This document shows, piece by piece, positions 22,498 through 31,098 of a DNA stretch of 64,000 bases. Both the position numbers and the translations under genes were made by a program. Every line of letters starts with the position of its first letter. Position 1 is the first letter of the stretch. Under the pieces are notes generated by a model. That model was given only the letters and a program-made list of their open reading frames with translations. It did not search any database and was not told where the DNA came from. Source of the stretch: a bacterium (GTDB lineage: Bacteria; Cyanobacteriota; Vampirovibrionia; Gastranaerophilales; Gastranaerophilaceae); NCBI GenBank assembly GCA_017541465.1, contig JAFXYZ010000068.1:62001-126000 (forward strand), given 5' to 3'.

Positions 22498-25164
22498 TTA
22501 ATATCCGATAGCAACCCAGTCAAAAGCCATAGTTACTGTATCTAAAGTTTTCTCAAATCTGTCCGTGTATTTATCTGCATAATAATATCCGCTTGCAATA
22601 CCGACTGACTGATTATAATTCGGGCGGATTAACAGGCAATAATTTGTATCAGAGAAAGGTTTTAGGAAACTGCAGGAATTATTTGCCGTTGAACCCTGCC
22701 CCCATTGAACAATCAGCCCGTCAGAGTAAACTTTATACCCGTCTGTACCGTTCAAATAGTTTTCTTTAACCACCGCAGGCTTATTGAGTGTTGCCGTTGA
22801 GTCCGTTGTAGGCTCGGTTACACACCAATCACCTATGACCTGTTTATCATCGGAAGCCTTTTGCATAAGCCCGTATATTTCGCCTGGGGGCAACATAGCT
22901 TTTTGATTTGCTTCATCTATCACATAATATATAGCTTTGCCGTTATAATCATAAACCGCCATAACCCTGTCGAGATATGCGCTGTCAACAACTTTTGTGC
23001 CGTATTTTTCCGCGCTTTCTGTGTAAGGAACGGCTAAACGAGCCATATAAACAACTTTCCCGCCTATCTTTATCGATATTGAGTTAAGGTCAACATCGCC
23101 GTTATAAGCCGTTCCGTCTATTGTCCAGCCTAAAATCTCATTTATGCTTGTGAACGGGGTTATTACCGTGCTTGTTTTTGTAGTCCAGTTTATTTTGTCG
23201 GTTGAATACGAAAAATAAACCGTATTACCTTCCACACCTACTTTTACATAGTATCTTGCGGAGGTTGATGTAATTATGTAATCAGTCCAAAATGTCCCAA
23301 AATGAGAGTTATAACTTGCTAAACCGAAACGACCGACACCATTACTTCCAGCCAAAATAAAGTTCATTGTCTTTGGTTTGTCTATACCGCCCAAAATTGC
23401 CCTGATGTTGTTTGTTATCGAACTCGGAGTTATAAAAGAAAAACTTATCTCAAAATCTTTGCCAGTTACATCGAGTTCTCCGCCTATTCCGATATAGTTT
23501 GCTCCCGAGAACCCACTCGCCATATAGTTTGAAGATATGGTCGGTGTACCTGTTACGGTATAATTATTCGGAATTATAGTGTCTGTCCCCGTCTTATTCC
23601 CCGAAAATACAGGGTAGCCGTCAACTGTCACAGAGAATTGTTTAAGGTCGATAGAACCTAAGAAATTACTATCATCCCATATTAAATTTCTTCCTAAGAC
23701 AATTTGAGAGTATAACAAACCAGTATAAGTTGCAGTTTTAGTGTCTAATAATGTATCGTTTTCTGAATATAGTTTAAATGTACTTGTTGTATTTGTTTGT
23801 GTAAACTCAACGGTATAAGTTGTATTTGCAGAAATATGAATAGAGTTTGCCTGATTCCACCCTGTGCCTGTACCTATTCTGTAATTAATTCCCCCATTAT
23901 TAATTGTGATACCTATACCTTTTTGTACATTCTCACCTATTCCCCTTATGGCTTGTCTTGTAGTAATATCGTTCCCTGTTGTGAATTTAATTTTTTCAGT
24001 ATAATTAACCACATTATCAGAATAAATATATGGTAGGGTTAAATAATTACTAAGAGTAAATCCACTCGCAACCCCGTCAGCCGTAATATTAGGACTGCCG
24101 ACTACGGTAAACTTTGTACTGTCAAAAGACGAATGTGCATATTTGTAGACATCATTGTATAAATGCACATCTGAGAGAAGTTCCGTTCTTTCATAGCCTA
24201 AATTTGCGTTTAATTGAGCAAAGGTAATCGCGGACTCATCTCTTGCCTGAAGGGCATAGTATTTTGCGCTGTATTCATTTCCGTCAACGGTTGAGCCCAT
24301 TTTATTCGCCCAGTCTTTTGCGAGATTTTCGGATGCAAGAGCATTGTTGGCACTTGTTAAAGCACTCTGTGCGTTTGTGTAGGCATTGTTGATGTCCGAA
24401 ATATTAGCTGCGCAGGTTGAAATATCAGTTGCGTTGTTCTTAACGGCAGTAATATCAGAGGAAATTCCTGCAACAGTCGTAATGTCAGAACTTATACCTG
24501 CGACAGTGTCAATGTTTGTTTTGTTTGAGTTTACCGCAGTAATATTTGTTTCATTGTCTGCAACGGCTGAAATATCAGAGGAAATTCCTGCGACAGCCGA
24601 AACATCGGAGGCAATACCCGAAACCGTGTTTATGTTTGTTTCGTTGGAATTTACGGCATTAATGTTTGAAATATTACTGTTAATATTAATCAGAGAAGGC
24701 AGATTTATCCCGATTTTATCGATATTATTAACAAGGCTCTCTGTGTCTATGGTCGGGCTTTCTTTTACCTTAATTGCCCTGTCGAGTTTTCGGCTCAGAA
24801 TCTGAATTAACCTCACGACATAGTCAAAAGTGCGCTCTATGACAGGCAGACTAAGTTTTATATCGGTCGGAAAACTGCTTTCCTGTTTAATATCCAAATC
24901 AAGCGCAAGTGTTAAGACTTCTGAAGAAGACAAAACGGAATAACCTGATGACGCAAGAGGAAAGGTAATATAGCTTCCCGAGGTATTCCCGGTTTCGTGA
25001 ACCGAATAGTCGAGATTTTCAACAAGTGTAACAATATTCCCGCCTGAATCAGTTTTTGTTACGACCAGTTCAGAGCCGTTTTCAATAAGAAAATCGAAGT
25101 CAAAAGTTGTAGTAGAGCCGTTTCCGAGGTAGTTATTTACAGGAACGACAGATGAAATTGTCAT
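22498..25164 (-). CDS. Tail fibre / receptor-binding protein
   Basis: An 888-aa fibre. The N-terminal ~150 residues match the T7 fibre base that binds the tail (N-N-Y-L-G-N-G-S-T-T-T-F-D-F-D-F). Residues ~155-270 hold repeated S-D-I-S-A-V / N-E-T-N-I-N-T-V units that likely form a trimeric shaft, followed by A-K-D-W-A-N-K-M. Two related lectin-like (LamG-type) domains occupy about 320-480 and 530-680 (N-Y-L-T-L-P, N-Y-I-G-I-G). The end (G-L-I-V-Q-W-G-Q-G, then M-A-F-D-W-V-A-I-G-Y) is the gp53-like tip of many fibres. The frame extends to 25311, but the ATG at 25164 with GGACCGGGAA is the real start. Confidence 0.88.
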   Translation of the reverse strand: MTISSVVPVNNYLGNGSTTTFDFDFLIENGSELVVTKTDSGGNIVTLVENLDYSVHETGNTSGSYITFPLASSGYSVLSSSEVLTLALDLDIKQESSFPTDIKLSLPVIERTFDYVVRLIQILSRKLDRAIKVKESPTIDTESLVNNIDKIGINLPSLININSNISNINAVNSNETNINTVSGIASDVSAVAGISSDISAVADNETNITAVNSNKTNIDTVAGISSDITTVAGISSDITAVKNNATDISTCAANISDINNAYTNAQSALTSANNALASENLAKDWANKMGSTVDGNEYSAKYYALQARDESAITFAQLNANLGYERTELLSDVHLYNDVYKYAHSSFDSTKFTVVGSPNITADGVASGFTLSNYLTLPYIYSDNVVNYTEKIKFTTGNDITTRQAIRGIGENVQKGIGITINNGGINYRIGTGTGWNQANSIHISANTTYTVEFTQTNTTSTFKLYSENDTLLDTKTATYTGLLYSQIVLGRNLIWDDSNFLGSIDLKQFSVTVDGYPVFSGNKTGTDTIIPNNYTVTGTPTISSNYMASGFSGANYIGIGGELDVTGKDFEISFSFITPSSITNNIRAILGGIDKPKTMNFILAGSNGVGRFGLASYNSHFGTFWTDYIITSTSARYYVKVGVEGNTVYFSYSTDKINWTTKTSTVITPFTSINEILGWTIDGTAYNGDVDLNSISIKIGGKVVYMARLAVPYTESAEKYGTKVVDSAYLDRVMAVYDYNGKAIYYVIDEANQKAMLPPGEIYGLMQKASDDKQVIGDWCVTEPTTDSTATLNKPAVVKENYLNGTDGYKVYSDGLIVQWGQGSTANNSCSFLKPFSDTNYCLLIRPNYNQSVGIASGYYYADKYTDRFEKTLDTVTMAFDWVAIGY

Positions 25165-25269
25165 AAAATTCCCGGTCCTTTCTTTATTTTTTGTTAAGAA
25201 TCTGATACAATATAGCAATATTTTGTTTTTATAAGTTTTGAGATGTTGTGATAAGTTGAAAGGTAAAAT

Positions 25270-25671
25270 ATGGAAGTAAGCGCAATTCAAAATTCCCCAA
25301 TGCAGCATCAAAAGCAGGTTAAGCGCAATAATATTCTGACCTCAGCCCTCAGCGGTGCAGGAATCGGCGCAGCTATCAACGGGTTTCAGAGTTTTTCACA
25401 ACAAAAACAACTGCTTAAAAACGGCGATGCCTTTATTAAAAATATGACGGAAGAAATCGCCCAGATTACAGAGCCCGAGCTGAAGCAACAGGCAGAAAAA
25501 GTTGCACAGGCAACAACAGATTTTATCAAGGCAGGCAAAATCAACCTTAAAGCCATCGGCATCAACGCACTCAAAGGCGCTTTGATGTTCGGTATCGTTT
25601 TTGCAGGTGTGGAAGTTATTTCTAACGCAATAAGAAACGCGAAAGCAAAGAAACAGGCAAAACAAGTATAA
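25270..25671 (+). CDS. Cargo gene: small protein with two hydrophobic segments
   Basis: A 133-aa product, opposite in strand to the phage genes and placed between the fibre and internal virion genes. It has a polar start, a glycine/alanine-rich hydrophobic segment (S-A-L-S-G-A-G-I-G-A-A-I, ~27-38), a helical middle and a C-terminal membrane-like segment (A-L-M-F-G-I-V-F-A-G-V-E-V-I, ~102-115) with a lysine-rich end. GAAAGGTAAAAT precedes the ATG. No family recognised; its style resembles host membrane proteins rather than virion proteins. Confidence 0.65.
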   Translation: MEVSAIQNSPMQHQKQVKRNNILTSALSGAGIGAAINGFQSFSQQKQLLKNGDAFIKNMTEEIAQITEPELKQQAEKVAQATTDFIKAGKINLKAIGINALKGALMFGIVFAGVEVISNAIRNAKAKKQAKQV

Positions 25672-25703
25672 GTTTCAAAAGCGGAATTCACCTCTCTTTC
25701 TAA

Positions 25704-27014
25704 CTACGAATTTCGCTTCTTTATCTGAGCCGTGACGCTCTCAATGAGCTGAGCGGCTTGGATTAAAGATATTTGTTTGTTGTTGTTCTTTTCCCATATA
25801 CTTTTTTCTCTGTTCAGTGTTTTAATCAGTAAAACATTGAAATTGTCGTCTTTTCCGAAATATTGTTTTATCAAATCGTATTCGTTTTTTAAATCGAGGT
25901 ATTTTTCAGGGGTTAAGTTGTTTTTTAACCCCGTAAAATAGTCAAAATCAAAACTGCTCAGGGTGTTTTTAAAGTTATAGAGATTTTCTTTTTCAAATTT
26001 TTCAAAATCTTCAAAGAGCATTTTGAATAATTCAAAGAATTTTTTGTTATCGGTCTCGGTTTTCCCCTGTTTTATCATTGTTTTTATATAGCTAATCTGA
26101 GAATTTATTGCCTTCTCGTCCTGGTTCAAATCGACCTCAAAGAGCGCTAAATCAGAGTTTTCCTTTAATAATTTGTCGATGTTTTCCCAGGTGGCGCGGG
26201 TTAACTCTGCGCGTTTTTCTTTTAAAAGGTTATCTTTTGAGTTTTTAAAGCCTTCAAAATAGAGCTTTGTGTACTTTTTGAGCTCTTCCCCTTTTATTTT
26301 TGAGAGCTTACTTTCGGCATCGTTATCGGTTAAGAGCTCCTTTGCCGTTTCAAACGCCTGAAGTTTGTTTCCGAGCTGGGATAAAACAGGTTCAATTTGG
26401 TTTCGTTTTTCTTCAAGGATATATTTTTTGTTTTTTTCATAAAAAGACAGGGCGGAAGCAGAGTTATCGTCAACAAAACTCCAGACCACCTCTTCAAAAA
26501 AATCGGAATTAAACTGAGTTATCAGATTATTTGTGCCTGATTTTGAAAGCCCTGTGAGTTCAGACTTAACCCCGAGCGCGGATAAGCCGTTCATATAGCA
26601 GGTTTCAAGCATATCAGGATAATTTTTGTATTCCTTCGCCTTTGTTTTTGAGTGCTCGATGGCGCTCTCAACGGTCTGAAGCTCCCAGCTTTTCTTTTCG
26701 CTCTCTTCAAAGCCGAGCATTTTGGATTGTATAGTGTTAATTTTGACTTTTATTATCTCTTCGGCTTTTCTGAGAGAGAACTGGGAATCAAAGACTGTTT
26801 CCGAGAGAATTTTTTCGGTATCACCTTTTAAAACCTGAAGCAGTTCTTTTGTTTTGCCCAGGACAGATTTACCTTTAAGAGAATAAAACCCGCCCGGGGA
26901 AAACAAAACACTTTGCTCCCAGTCGTCAATAAAATTAGATATTTCAAGTATTTTTGCGAGGTCAAAAACAGATGAGTGTTCGCCTTCAGCCTGTGATTTT
27001 ATGATATTTTCCAT
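25704..27014 (-). CDS. Probable internal virion (ejection) protein, 436 aa
   Basis: A long, almost wholly helical, charged protein with no membrane segment. It lies between the gp14-like gene and the tail fibre, the place of the large internal core proteins in T7-like phages. Those form the DNA-ejection channel, but this one is much shorter than T7 gp15/gp16 and I see no sequence motif to confirm it. AAAAGGAACGAACA precedes the ATG at 27014. The call rests on position and composition. Confidence 0.65.
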   Translation of the reverse strand: MENIIKSQAEGEHSSVFDLAKILEISNFIDDWEQSVLFSPGGFYSLKGKSVLGKTKELLQVLKGDTEKILSETVFDSQFSLRKAEEIIKVKINTIQSKMLGFEESEKKSWELQTVESAIEHSKTKAKEYKNYPDMLETCYMNGLSALGVKSELTGLSKSGTNNLITQFNSDFFEEVVWSFVDDNSASALSFYEKNKKYILEEKRNQIEPVLSQLGNKLQAFETAKELLTDNDAESKLSKIKGEELKKYTKLYFEGFKNSKDNLLKEKRAELTRATWENIDKLLKENSDLALFEVDLNQDEKAINSQISYIKTMIKQGKTETDNKKFFELFKMLFEDFEKFEKENLYNFKNTLSSFDFDYFTGLKNNLTPEKYLDLKNEYDLIKQYFGKDDNFNVLLIKTLNREKSIWEKNNNKQISLIQAAQLIESVTAQIKKRNS

Positions 27015-27026
27015 TGTTCGTTCCTT

Positions 27027-27566
27027 TTATAATACTATTTCACCATTCATTTTTTCTTCAAACTTCTTTGCGCCGTTAATCATTCCCTGCCCGAGAAGTG
27101 AAATAGCCATATTTTTCATATTATTTTTTGCGTTAGAGATATATAAATCAGCCCTGTCATCGTACATTTTGGCAGCGAGAAGTTGTTTTTGGGCATTTTC
27201 CTCTCCCTTTTTTAAGATATTCAGGGCATCGAGCTCACCCGAGAGCGAGACTGTGTCGATTAAATCGAGCGCCGTTCCCGAATTAAGGTCAATATTTCCC
27301 GAGGCTATGGAAGTTTTCAGAGAAGAAATACCCTGAAGGGTTTTAAGTCTTTGAAGTCTTGCTTCTTCAAGAGCCTCCTGACGTTCGAGCATAGCATTCT
27401 GCCTTGCTATTTCGGCATTCTGCTTTGCTGCGTTTGCATTTTCTTCAGCCTGAACATTCTGAACCTTAATCGTCTGCACGACTGAATAAATATTAAACAA
27501 ACCCTCAAAAAACGAGGAAAAGGTTGAAAAGGATGAAGATAGAGGTGTTGAATCTACAACGCACAT
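27027..27566 (-). CDS. Probable internal virion protein (gp14-like), 179 aa
   Basis: It begins with a short hydrophobic part (S-S-F-F-E-G-L-F-N-I-Y-S-V-V), then an alanine/glutamate/glutamine-rich coiled coil (A-A-K-Q-N-A-E-I-A-R-Q-N-A-M-L-E-R-Q), and later D-R-A-D-L-Y-I-S-N-A-K-N-N-M. This plan is typical of the small internal virion protein of short-tailed phages, which enters the host envelope at injection. AAGGAGTAAATC precedes the ATG. It sits 12 bases upstream of the 436-aa gene. Confidence 0.72.
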   Translation of the reverse strand: MCVVDSTPLSSSFSTFSSFFEGLFNIYSVVQTIKVQNVQAEENANAAKQNAEIARQNAMLERQEALEEARLQRLKTLQGISSLKTSIASGNIDLNSGTALDLIDTVSLSGELDALNILKKGEENAQKQLLAAKMYDDRADLYISNAKNNMKNMAISLLGQGMINGAKKFEEKMNGEIVL

Positions 27567-27668
27567 GATTTACTCCTTACAGTTTTATATTTGATTAGAT
27601 TTCATACAATTAAAATTACAAAATTTCACTCTGCAAACCCCAAATGAACTTTTTTAAATAAAATGCGT

Positions 27669-27674
27669 TATAAT
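27669..27674 (+). promoter_or_regulatory. -10 box TATAAT of the repeat-protein gene
   Basis: A perfect TATAAT ends 4 bases before the first ATG (27679) and 7 before the second (27682). No good -35 is seen. A transcript starting here would have essentially no leader. Confidence 0.4.
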
Positions 27675-27678
27675 AAAT

Positions 27679-28032
27679 ATGATGATGTCGTCAATGAAAA
27701 AAGTTTTGATTTTAATGTTAATATTTTTCTTTTCAATGCCTGTTATGAGCATGCCTGTTTACTATCGTAGCGACGGAAAAATTATCAGCATTGGCGATAT
27801 GAGAGTAAATTATTCAAACGGGCGTATTAGTGATATTGGCGATTTACATGTTTACTATCGTAGCGACGGAAAAATTATCAGCATTGGCAATATGAGAGTA
27901 AATTATTCAAACGAGCGTATTAGTGATATTGGCGATTTGCATGTTTACTATCGTAGCGACGGAAAAATTATCAGCATTGGCAATATGAGAGTAAATTATT
28001 CAAACGGGCGTATTAGTGATATTGGCGATTAA
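27679..28032 (+). CDS. Cargo gene: secreted protein made of three 31-aa repeats
   Basis: A 117-aa product with a Sec signal (M-K-K-V-L-I-L-M-L-I-F-F-F-S), then three nearly identical 31-residue units encoded by 93-bp tandem DNA repeats starting at 27757, 27850 and 27943. Each unit has two similar halves (Y-Y-R-S-D-G-K-I-I-S-I-G and N-Y-S-N-G-R-I-S-D-I-G), suggesting a small beta solenoid. ATGs at 27679, 27682 and 27694 are all possible; there is no ribosome site, and a TATAAT lies just upstream. It sits against the phage direction. No family recognised. Confidence 0.72.
   Translation: MMMSSMKKVLILMLIFFFSMPVMSMPVYYRSDGKIISIGDMRVNYSNGRISDIGDLHVYYRSDGKIISIGNMRVNYSNERISDIGDLHVYYRSDGKIISIGNMRVNYSNGRISDIGD
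27757..28029 (+). repeat. Three 93-bp tandem repeats inside a gene
   Basis: The copies differ by very few bases (for example gggcg/gagcg and ttacatg/ttgcatg); the third stops two codons short of a full unit. The near identity implies recent expansion or gene conversion. Confidence 0.9.
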
Positions 28033-28151
28033 ATAAAATTACAAATTTTCTTGAATATATTTTAATTTTGTTTTAACTTTTTCTTTTGCGCCGATAATAT
28101 TATGCGAACTCGATATTATTAAATATTTTCCATTAATTCCTATACTATCAA

Positions 28152-28179
28152 GCAGGTATGTTAGGCACTGCCTGACATT
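28152..28179. repeat. REP-like element (GCAGGTAtGTtAGGC.. type), left of the LprI-like gene
   Basis: Shares the layout G-C-A-G-G-T-A then an AGGC/GCCT hairpin then TGACATT with the element at 28769. The pair brackets the 28235-28750 gene. Confidence 0.65.
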
Positions 28180-28197
28180 TTATAATTTTTTAAAATC

Positions 28198-28226
28198 TTG
28201 TCTTTTGTATCTTCATTATTTATAAT
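28198..28226 (+). promoter_or_regulatory. Promoter of the LprI-like gene, next to the start codon
   Basis: TTGTCT, 17 bp, TATAAT at 28221-28226, with the ATG at 28235 only 8 bases further on. No ribosome site fits in between, so the mRNA is probably leaderless. Confidence 0.5.
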
Positions 28227-28234
28227 AATTGATT

Positions 28235-28750
28235 ATGAAACGAATTATTGTATTTTTTATTTTTCTATTATTATTTTTTGTTGCTTGTTTTATCCAAAAA
28301 TCTATTTATGATAACAAAATTCAGCTGCTCAATACTGAGTTAAACAATATCAAAGAAGAAAACAAGTTTATAAGTGATGTAAATAATAAAATATTAAACA
28401 ATACTAGCCCCATAGATAGAAATGAAAAAGAATGTTTAGAGAAAGCCGTTTCTACTTCTGAATCTTTAGAATGTATTAATAAATCATTAAAAGAATGGGA
28501 TAGTGAAATTGAAAAATACCTTGGTTTATTAAAACAATCAATGACAAATGAAGAATATAAACAAATTCAGACAAATCAGGATTTATGGATAACCCAAAAT
28601 AAAAGTAACAATGAAATCATAACCCAATTTGTTTTTAACCATGGCGGTACAATGTATTATCAAATTGCGTCTGATTATTATGTTCAGGACAAAAAACAAC
28701 GTGCTGAATTTTTAAAAGCCATTTATAACACATATAATAATGAATTGTAA
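28235..28750 (+). CDS. Cargo gene: LprI-like (DUF1311) anchored or secreted protein
   Basis: A 171-aa protein with a hydrophobic N-terminus (I-I-V-F-F-I-F-L-L-L-F-F-V-A-C, a signal or lipoprotein-like segment), a short coiled coil and a C-terminal domain. The domain has spaced cysteines (K-E-C-L-E-K ... L-E-C-I-N-K), L-K-E-W-D-S-E-I-E-K-Y-L and Q-D-L-W-I-T-Q-N-K, which match the lysozyme-inhibitor LprI N-terminal family. Such proteins can protect peptidoglycan from lysozyme, a notable trait beside a virion lysozyme gene. An in-frame TTG at 28229 is rejected because the promoter abuts the ATG at 28235. Confidence 0.72.
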   Translation: MKRIIVFFIFLLLFFVACFIQKSIYDNKIQLLNTELNNIKEENKFISDVNNKILNNTSPIDRNEKECLEKAVSTSESLECINKSLKEWDSEIEKYLGLLKQSMTNEEYKQIQTNQDLWITQNKSNNEIITQFVFNHGGTMYYQIASDYYVQDKKQRAEFLKAIYNTYNNEL

Positions 28751-28768
28751 ACATCAATCTTTATTAGC

Positions 28769-28794
28769 AGGTAGGTCAGGCACCGCCTGACATT
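28769..28794. repeat. REP-like element, right of the LprI-like gene
   Basis: Contains TCAGGC-ACC-GCCTGA with the same flanks as 28152 (G-C-A-G-G-T-A before, C-A-T-T after). Confidence 0.7.
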
Positions 28795-28820
28795 AAATAA
28801 TTTCAACAAATACTATTAAC

Positions 28821-28850
28821 TTGACCAAAAAATATTCAATAATTTATAAT
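28821..28850 (+). promoter_or_regulatory. Strong promoter directly abutting the start codon at 28857
   Basis: TTGACC, 18 bp, perfect TATAAT at 28845-28850. The ATG follows after 6 bases, so transcription should start at the ATG itself. Confidence 0.65.
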
Positions 28851-28856
28851 ATTCTT

Positions 28857-29213
28857 ATGAAAAAGCTTTTTATTATTTGTTTATTTTTAATTTTTGCTAA
28901 TTTTCAAATGTGTTTAGGAAATTCCATATACAATTATGCAGACACAATGTCATTTGACGAATATTTAAATATAAAAAAATCACGTAAAGATTGGAAAACT
29001 CTTAAATTAAACGAAAATGGCGATGTTATCTTTAAAAATAGAATCATATTAACTAGCAACGGACTACCATTAAATGAAAATACCGCATATACAACTACTG
29101 AATTAAAAATTTTATTTGGTGCGCAAGGTATAAAGCCAAGAAAGGGCTGCAATCCTAAAAACATTAAAAAAAATGGTACTTTAGGATGCTATATTGATAA
29201 TCCTGATGAATAA
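28857..29213 (+). CDS. Cargo gene: small secreted protein, 118 aa
   Basis: It has a clear Sec signal (K-K-L-F-I-I-C-L-F-L-I-F-A-N-F) and a mature part of about 95 residues with two cysteines (K-G-C-N-P, L-G-C-Y-I-D) that could form a disulfide. An in-frame TTG at 28821 is part of the -35 box, so the ATG at 28857 is the start; it has no ribosome site and is probably leaderless. It is the last of three plus-strand genes lying between two internal virion genes. Family not recognised. Confidence 0.68.
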   Translation: MKKLFIICLFLIFANFQMCLGNSIYNYADTMSFDEYLNIKKSRKDWKTLKLNENGDVIFKNRIILTSNGLPLNENTAYTTTELKILFGAQGIKPRKGCNPKNIKKNGTLGCYIDNPDE

Positions 29214-29223
29214 TTATTATCTG

Positions 29224-30492
29224 TTAAATTGGACTCAAAAACATTTTCTTTTCTTCTTGCCGCCTTTTTATTAATCCATCTACTTTTCTTCCATTTTTGT
29301 AAATCCATTTATCAAATTCATTGGCGGCACCTTGTTTGTCACCATTATTTAATTTCTTTAATAATGTGGAATTTTTAAAAGCAGTTGGACCTATATTGTA
29401 TATAAAACTTGTTAGTGCAACTTTTTCATTATCATTTAGTGGTACAGTAACATATTTTAATGGCTTACTATATTTACTAAAATCTTGTTTGAATAATTTC
29501 TCAGCCTCTTCTCTTGTTATAGTGTCGCCTTCTTTTACTCCTTCTGTATGTCCATATCCTATTGTTAATACATCATCCTTTAAAGGTCTTTTTGCAACAG
29601 GAATAAAACCTTCTGCACCAGTTATAAATATTCTGGTTTTTTCCCAAGTAGCATCAGTAAATTTTGTATTATCTACTGATTCAAACTTTTTATGTGGAGT
29701 TGTTTCTTCAGGAACACTCATTTCAATTTTTCCTTTTAATATATTCCCGGCCCCGCCTGTCATTGTTCCTTTATCCTGCATTGATGAAAACAAAATTGCG
29801 GCACGGTTGTTGAATTGTATTTCTCTTTCAAGTGCATCTTTTAAAAGTTTGTTTTCCTGTTTAAGCAAATTGTTTTCCGCATTTTGAGAAAGAAACTCTC
29901 TGTCGGCAATTGTAGGTTGTTGATTTTGTAAATTTACCCGAGGTCTTATATCCTCAAAAGAAGGATATTTTGAAGTTCTGATTTGACTTTCCTCTGACAT
30001 TGAAGGATACATCACATTTGCAATTTCTTCATAATTCTTCTTTGGCTCAAACCTTCTTGTTGTCATTTCAATTTGTTCGGTCTGCTCGGGCGCTTTTAGT
30101 CCGTTAGAGTTTGAATATTGCCGGTTTATATAATCGACATTTCCCTTAGGAAATCTTTGTGTAGTACTTACATTCCCTCTCGCAACACCATTTCTTCCCT
30201 GAACATCAAAGCCGTATAAATCAGAATATTTCAAATTTCGGTTTATTGGCTGACCTCCAAGCCCCAAAGATTTTATATCAGAATTGACACCACCCAAACC
30301 CGTATTGTTATTTTGGGTTATATCATCAGTATTGATATTTGCAAAATCTGAAACGACCTCAGCAGTGTTGATAGCGACCTGACCTGCAATTTCACCTGCA
30401 GCCTGTCCCGCACTTTTCAAAATTTCACCCAAAGCTTGTCCGATACCTCTGACGACTTCAACACCTCCCTGAAGAACGACCTCTGCTACCAT
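29224..30492 (-). CDS. Internal virion protein with C-terminal GH24 phage lysozyme
   Basis: A 422-aa protein. The first ~270 residues are low-complexity and alanine/asparagine-rich, with amphipathic A-G-Q-A-A-G-E-I-A-G-Q-V-A and a short coiled coil near 200-220. The last ~140 form a T4/lambda-type lysozyme: G-A-E-G-F-I-P as catalytic Glu region, D-D-V-L-T-I-G-Y-G-H-T as Asp/Thr region, and S-F-I-Y-N-I-G-P-T-A-F. Its place among virion genes suggests it locally cuts peptidoglycan during DNA entry, as T7 gp16 does with another lysozyme type. A role in final lysis is also possible because no separate endolysin is seen. AAAGGTAAAATA supports the start. Confidence 0.85.
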   Translation of the reverse strand: MVAEVVLQGGVEVVRGIGQALGEILKSAGQAAGEIAGQVAINTAEVVSDFANINTDDITQNNNTGLGGVNSDIKSLGLGGQPINRNLKYSDLYGFDVQGRNGVARGNVSTTQRFPKGNVDYINRQYSNSNGLKAPEQTEQIEMTTRRFEPKKNYEEIANVMYPSMSEESQIRTSKYPSFEDIRPRVNLQNQQPTIADREFLSQNAENNLLKQENKLLKDALEREIQFNNRAAILFSSMQDKGTMTGGAGNILKGKIEMSVPEETTPHKKFESVDNTKFTDATWEKTRIFITGAEGFIPVAKRPLKDDVLTIGYGHTEGVKEGDTITREEAEKLFKQDFSKYSKPLKYVTVPLNDNEKVALTSFIYNIGPTAFKNSTLLKKLNNGDKQGAANEFDKWIYKNGRKVDGLIKRRQEEKKMFLSPI

Positions 30493-30527
30493 ATTATTTT
30501 ACCTTTCTTTCATTACGTTTTTATCAC

Positions 30528-30992
30528 TCACCCCGAAATTTTATAGAAAAATTCAAAGCCTTCGGGCACTTCTATTCCGTTCGGGCGGGGGGTATCAAAT
30601 CTGAAGCCCAGCATTTTGAGCCATTTTTTGGCGCTATGGTTTGTTTTATAGATGAAATTATAGAGAATTAAATATTCCTTTTCTGCCTTATTTATCTCTT
30701 CTGAGAGGTTTTTAATCAGAGAAAGTTTGTGATATTTAACCTCCTCGGTTGAAAGAAGCCAGACACAAGCTATCCCCGAATTTTTACCGCCGACACCCCA
30801 GACTCCGCCCATAACAACGGGGTTATCACTCACACCAAGAAGGACATAAAAATCGGTATTCATAATATTTTTGAGGGTTTCATCTCTCCACTCTTCACCC
30901 CAGAGCGCTTTTAATTCTTCTAAATCTTCACTTCTGAGATGAGAGAGAATGTATTCAACATCCTTCAGATTTTTTTGTTTTTTTCTTAGCAT
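30528..30992 (-). CDS. GNAT-like phage protein (T7 gp13-type)
   Basis: A 154-aa protein with the look of a GNAT acetyltransferase: an early helix pair, strands (F-Y-V-L-L-G-V-S-D-N-P-V-V-M-G-G-V-W-G-V), A-C-V-W-L-L-S-T-E, then N-F-I-Y-K-T-N-H-S-A-K-K-W-L-K-M-L-G-F-R at the end. Such proteins lie at this site in T7- and BPP-1-like phages (gp13 family) and may aid virion assembly rather than acetylate. It is 35 bases upstream of the lysozyme-bearing gene. Confidence 0.8.
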   Translation of the reverse strand: MLRKKQKNLKDVEYILSHLRSEDLEELKALWGEEWRDETLKNIMNTDFYVLLGVSDNPVVMGGVWGVGGKNSGIACVWLLSTEEVKYHKLSLIKNLSEEINKAEKEYLILYNFIYKTNHSAKKWLKMLGFRFDTPRPNGIEVPEGFEFFYKISG

Positions 30993-31098
30993 ATCTGAAC
31001 CTTGTCTGTCCCAAAAACGTTTTATCTATTGTTAAGAAATAATCATACATATCTTTAAAACTCAAAAAAAATGTTTTATACTGTAAAAAAGGTGATTT

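Noticed and set aside
27757-28029. CRISPR-like array
   Set aside because: The 93-bp repeats are contiguous, in frame and without spacers; they belong to a protein gene. No CRISPR array is seen elsewhere.
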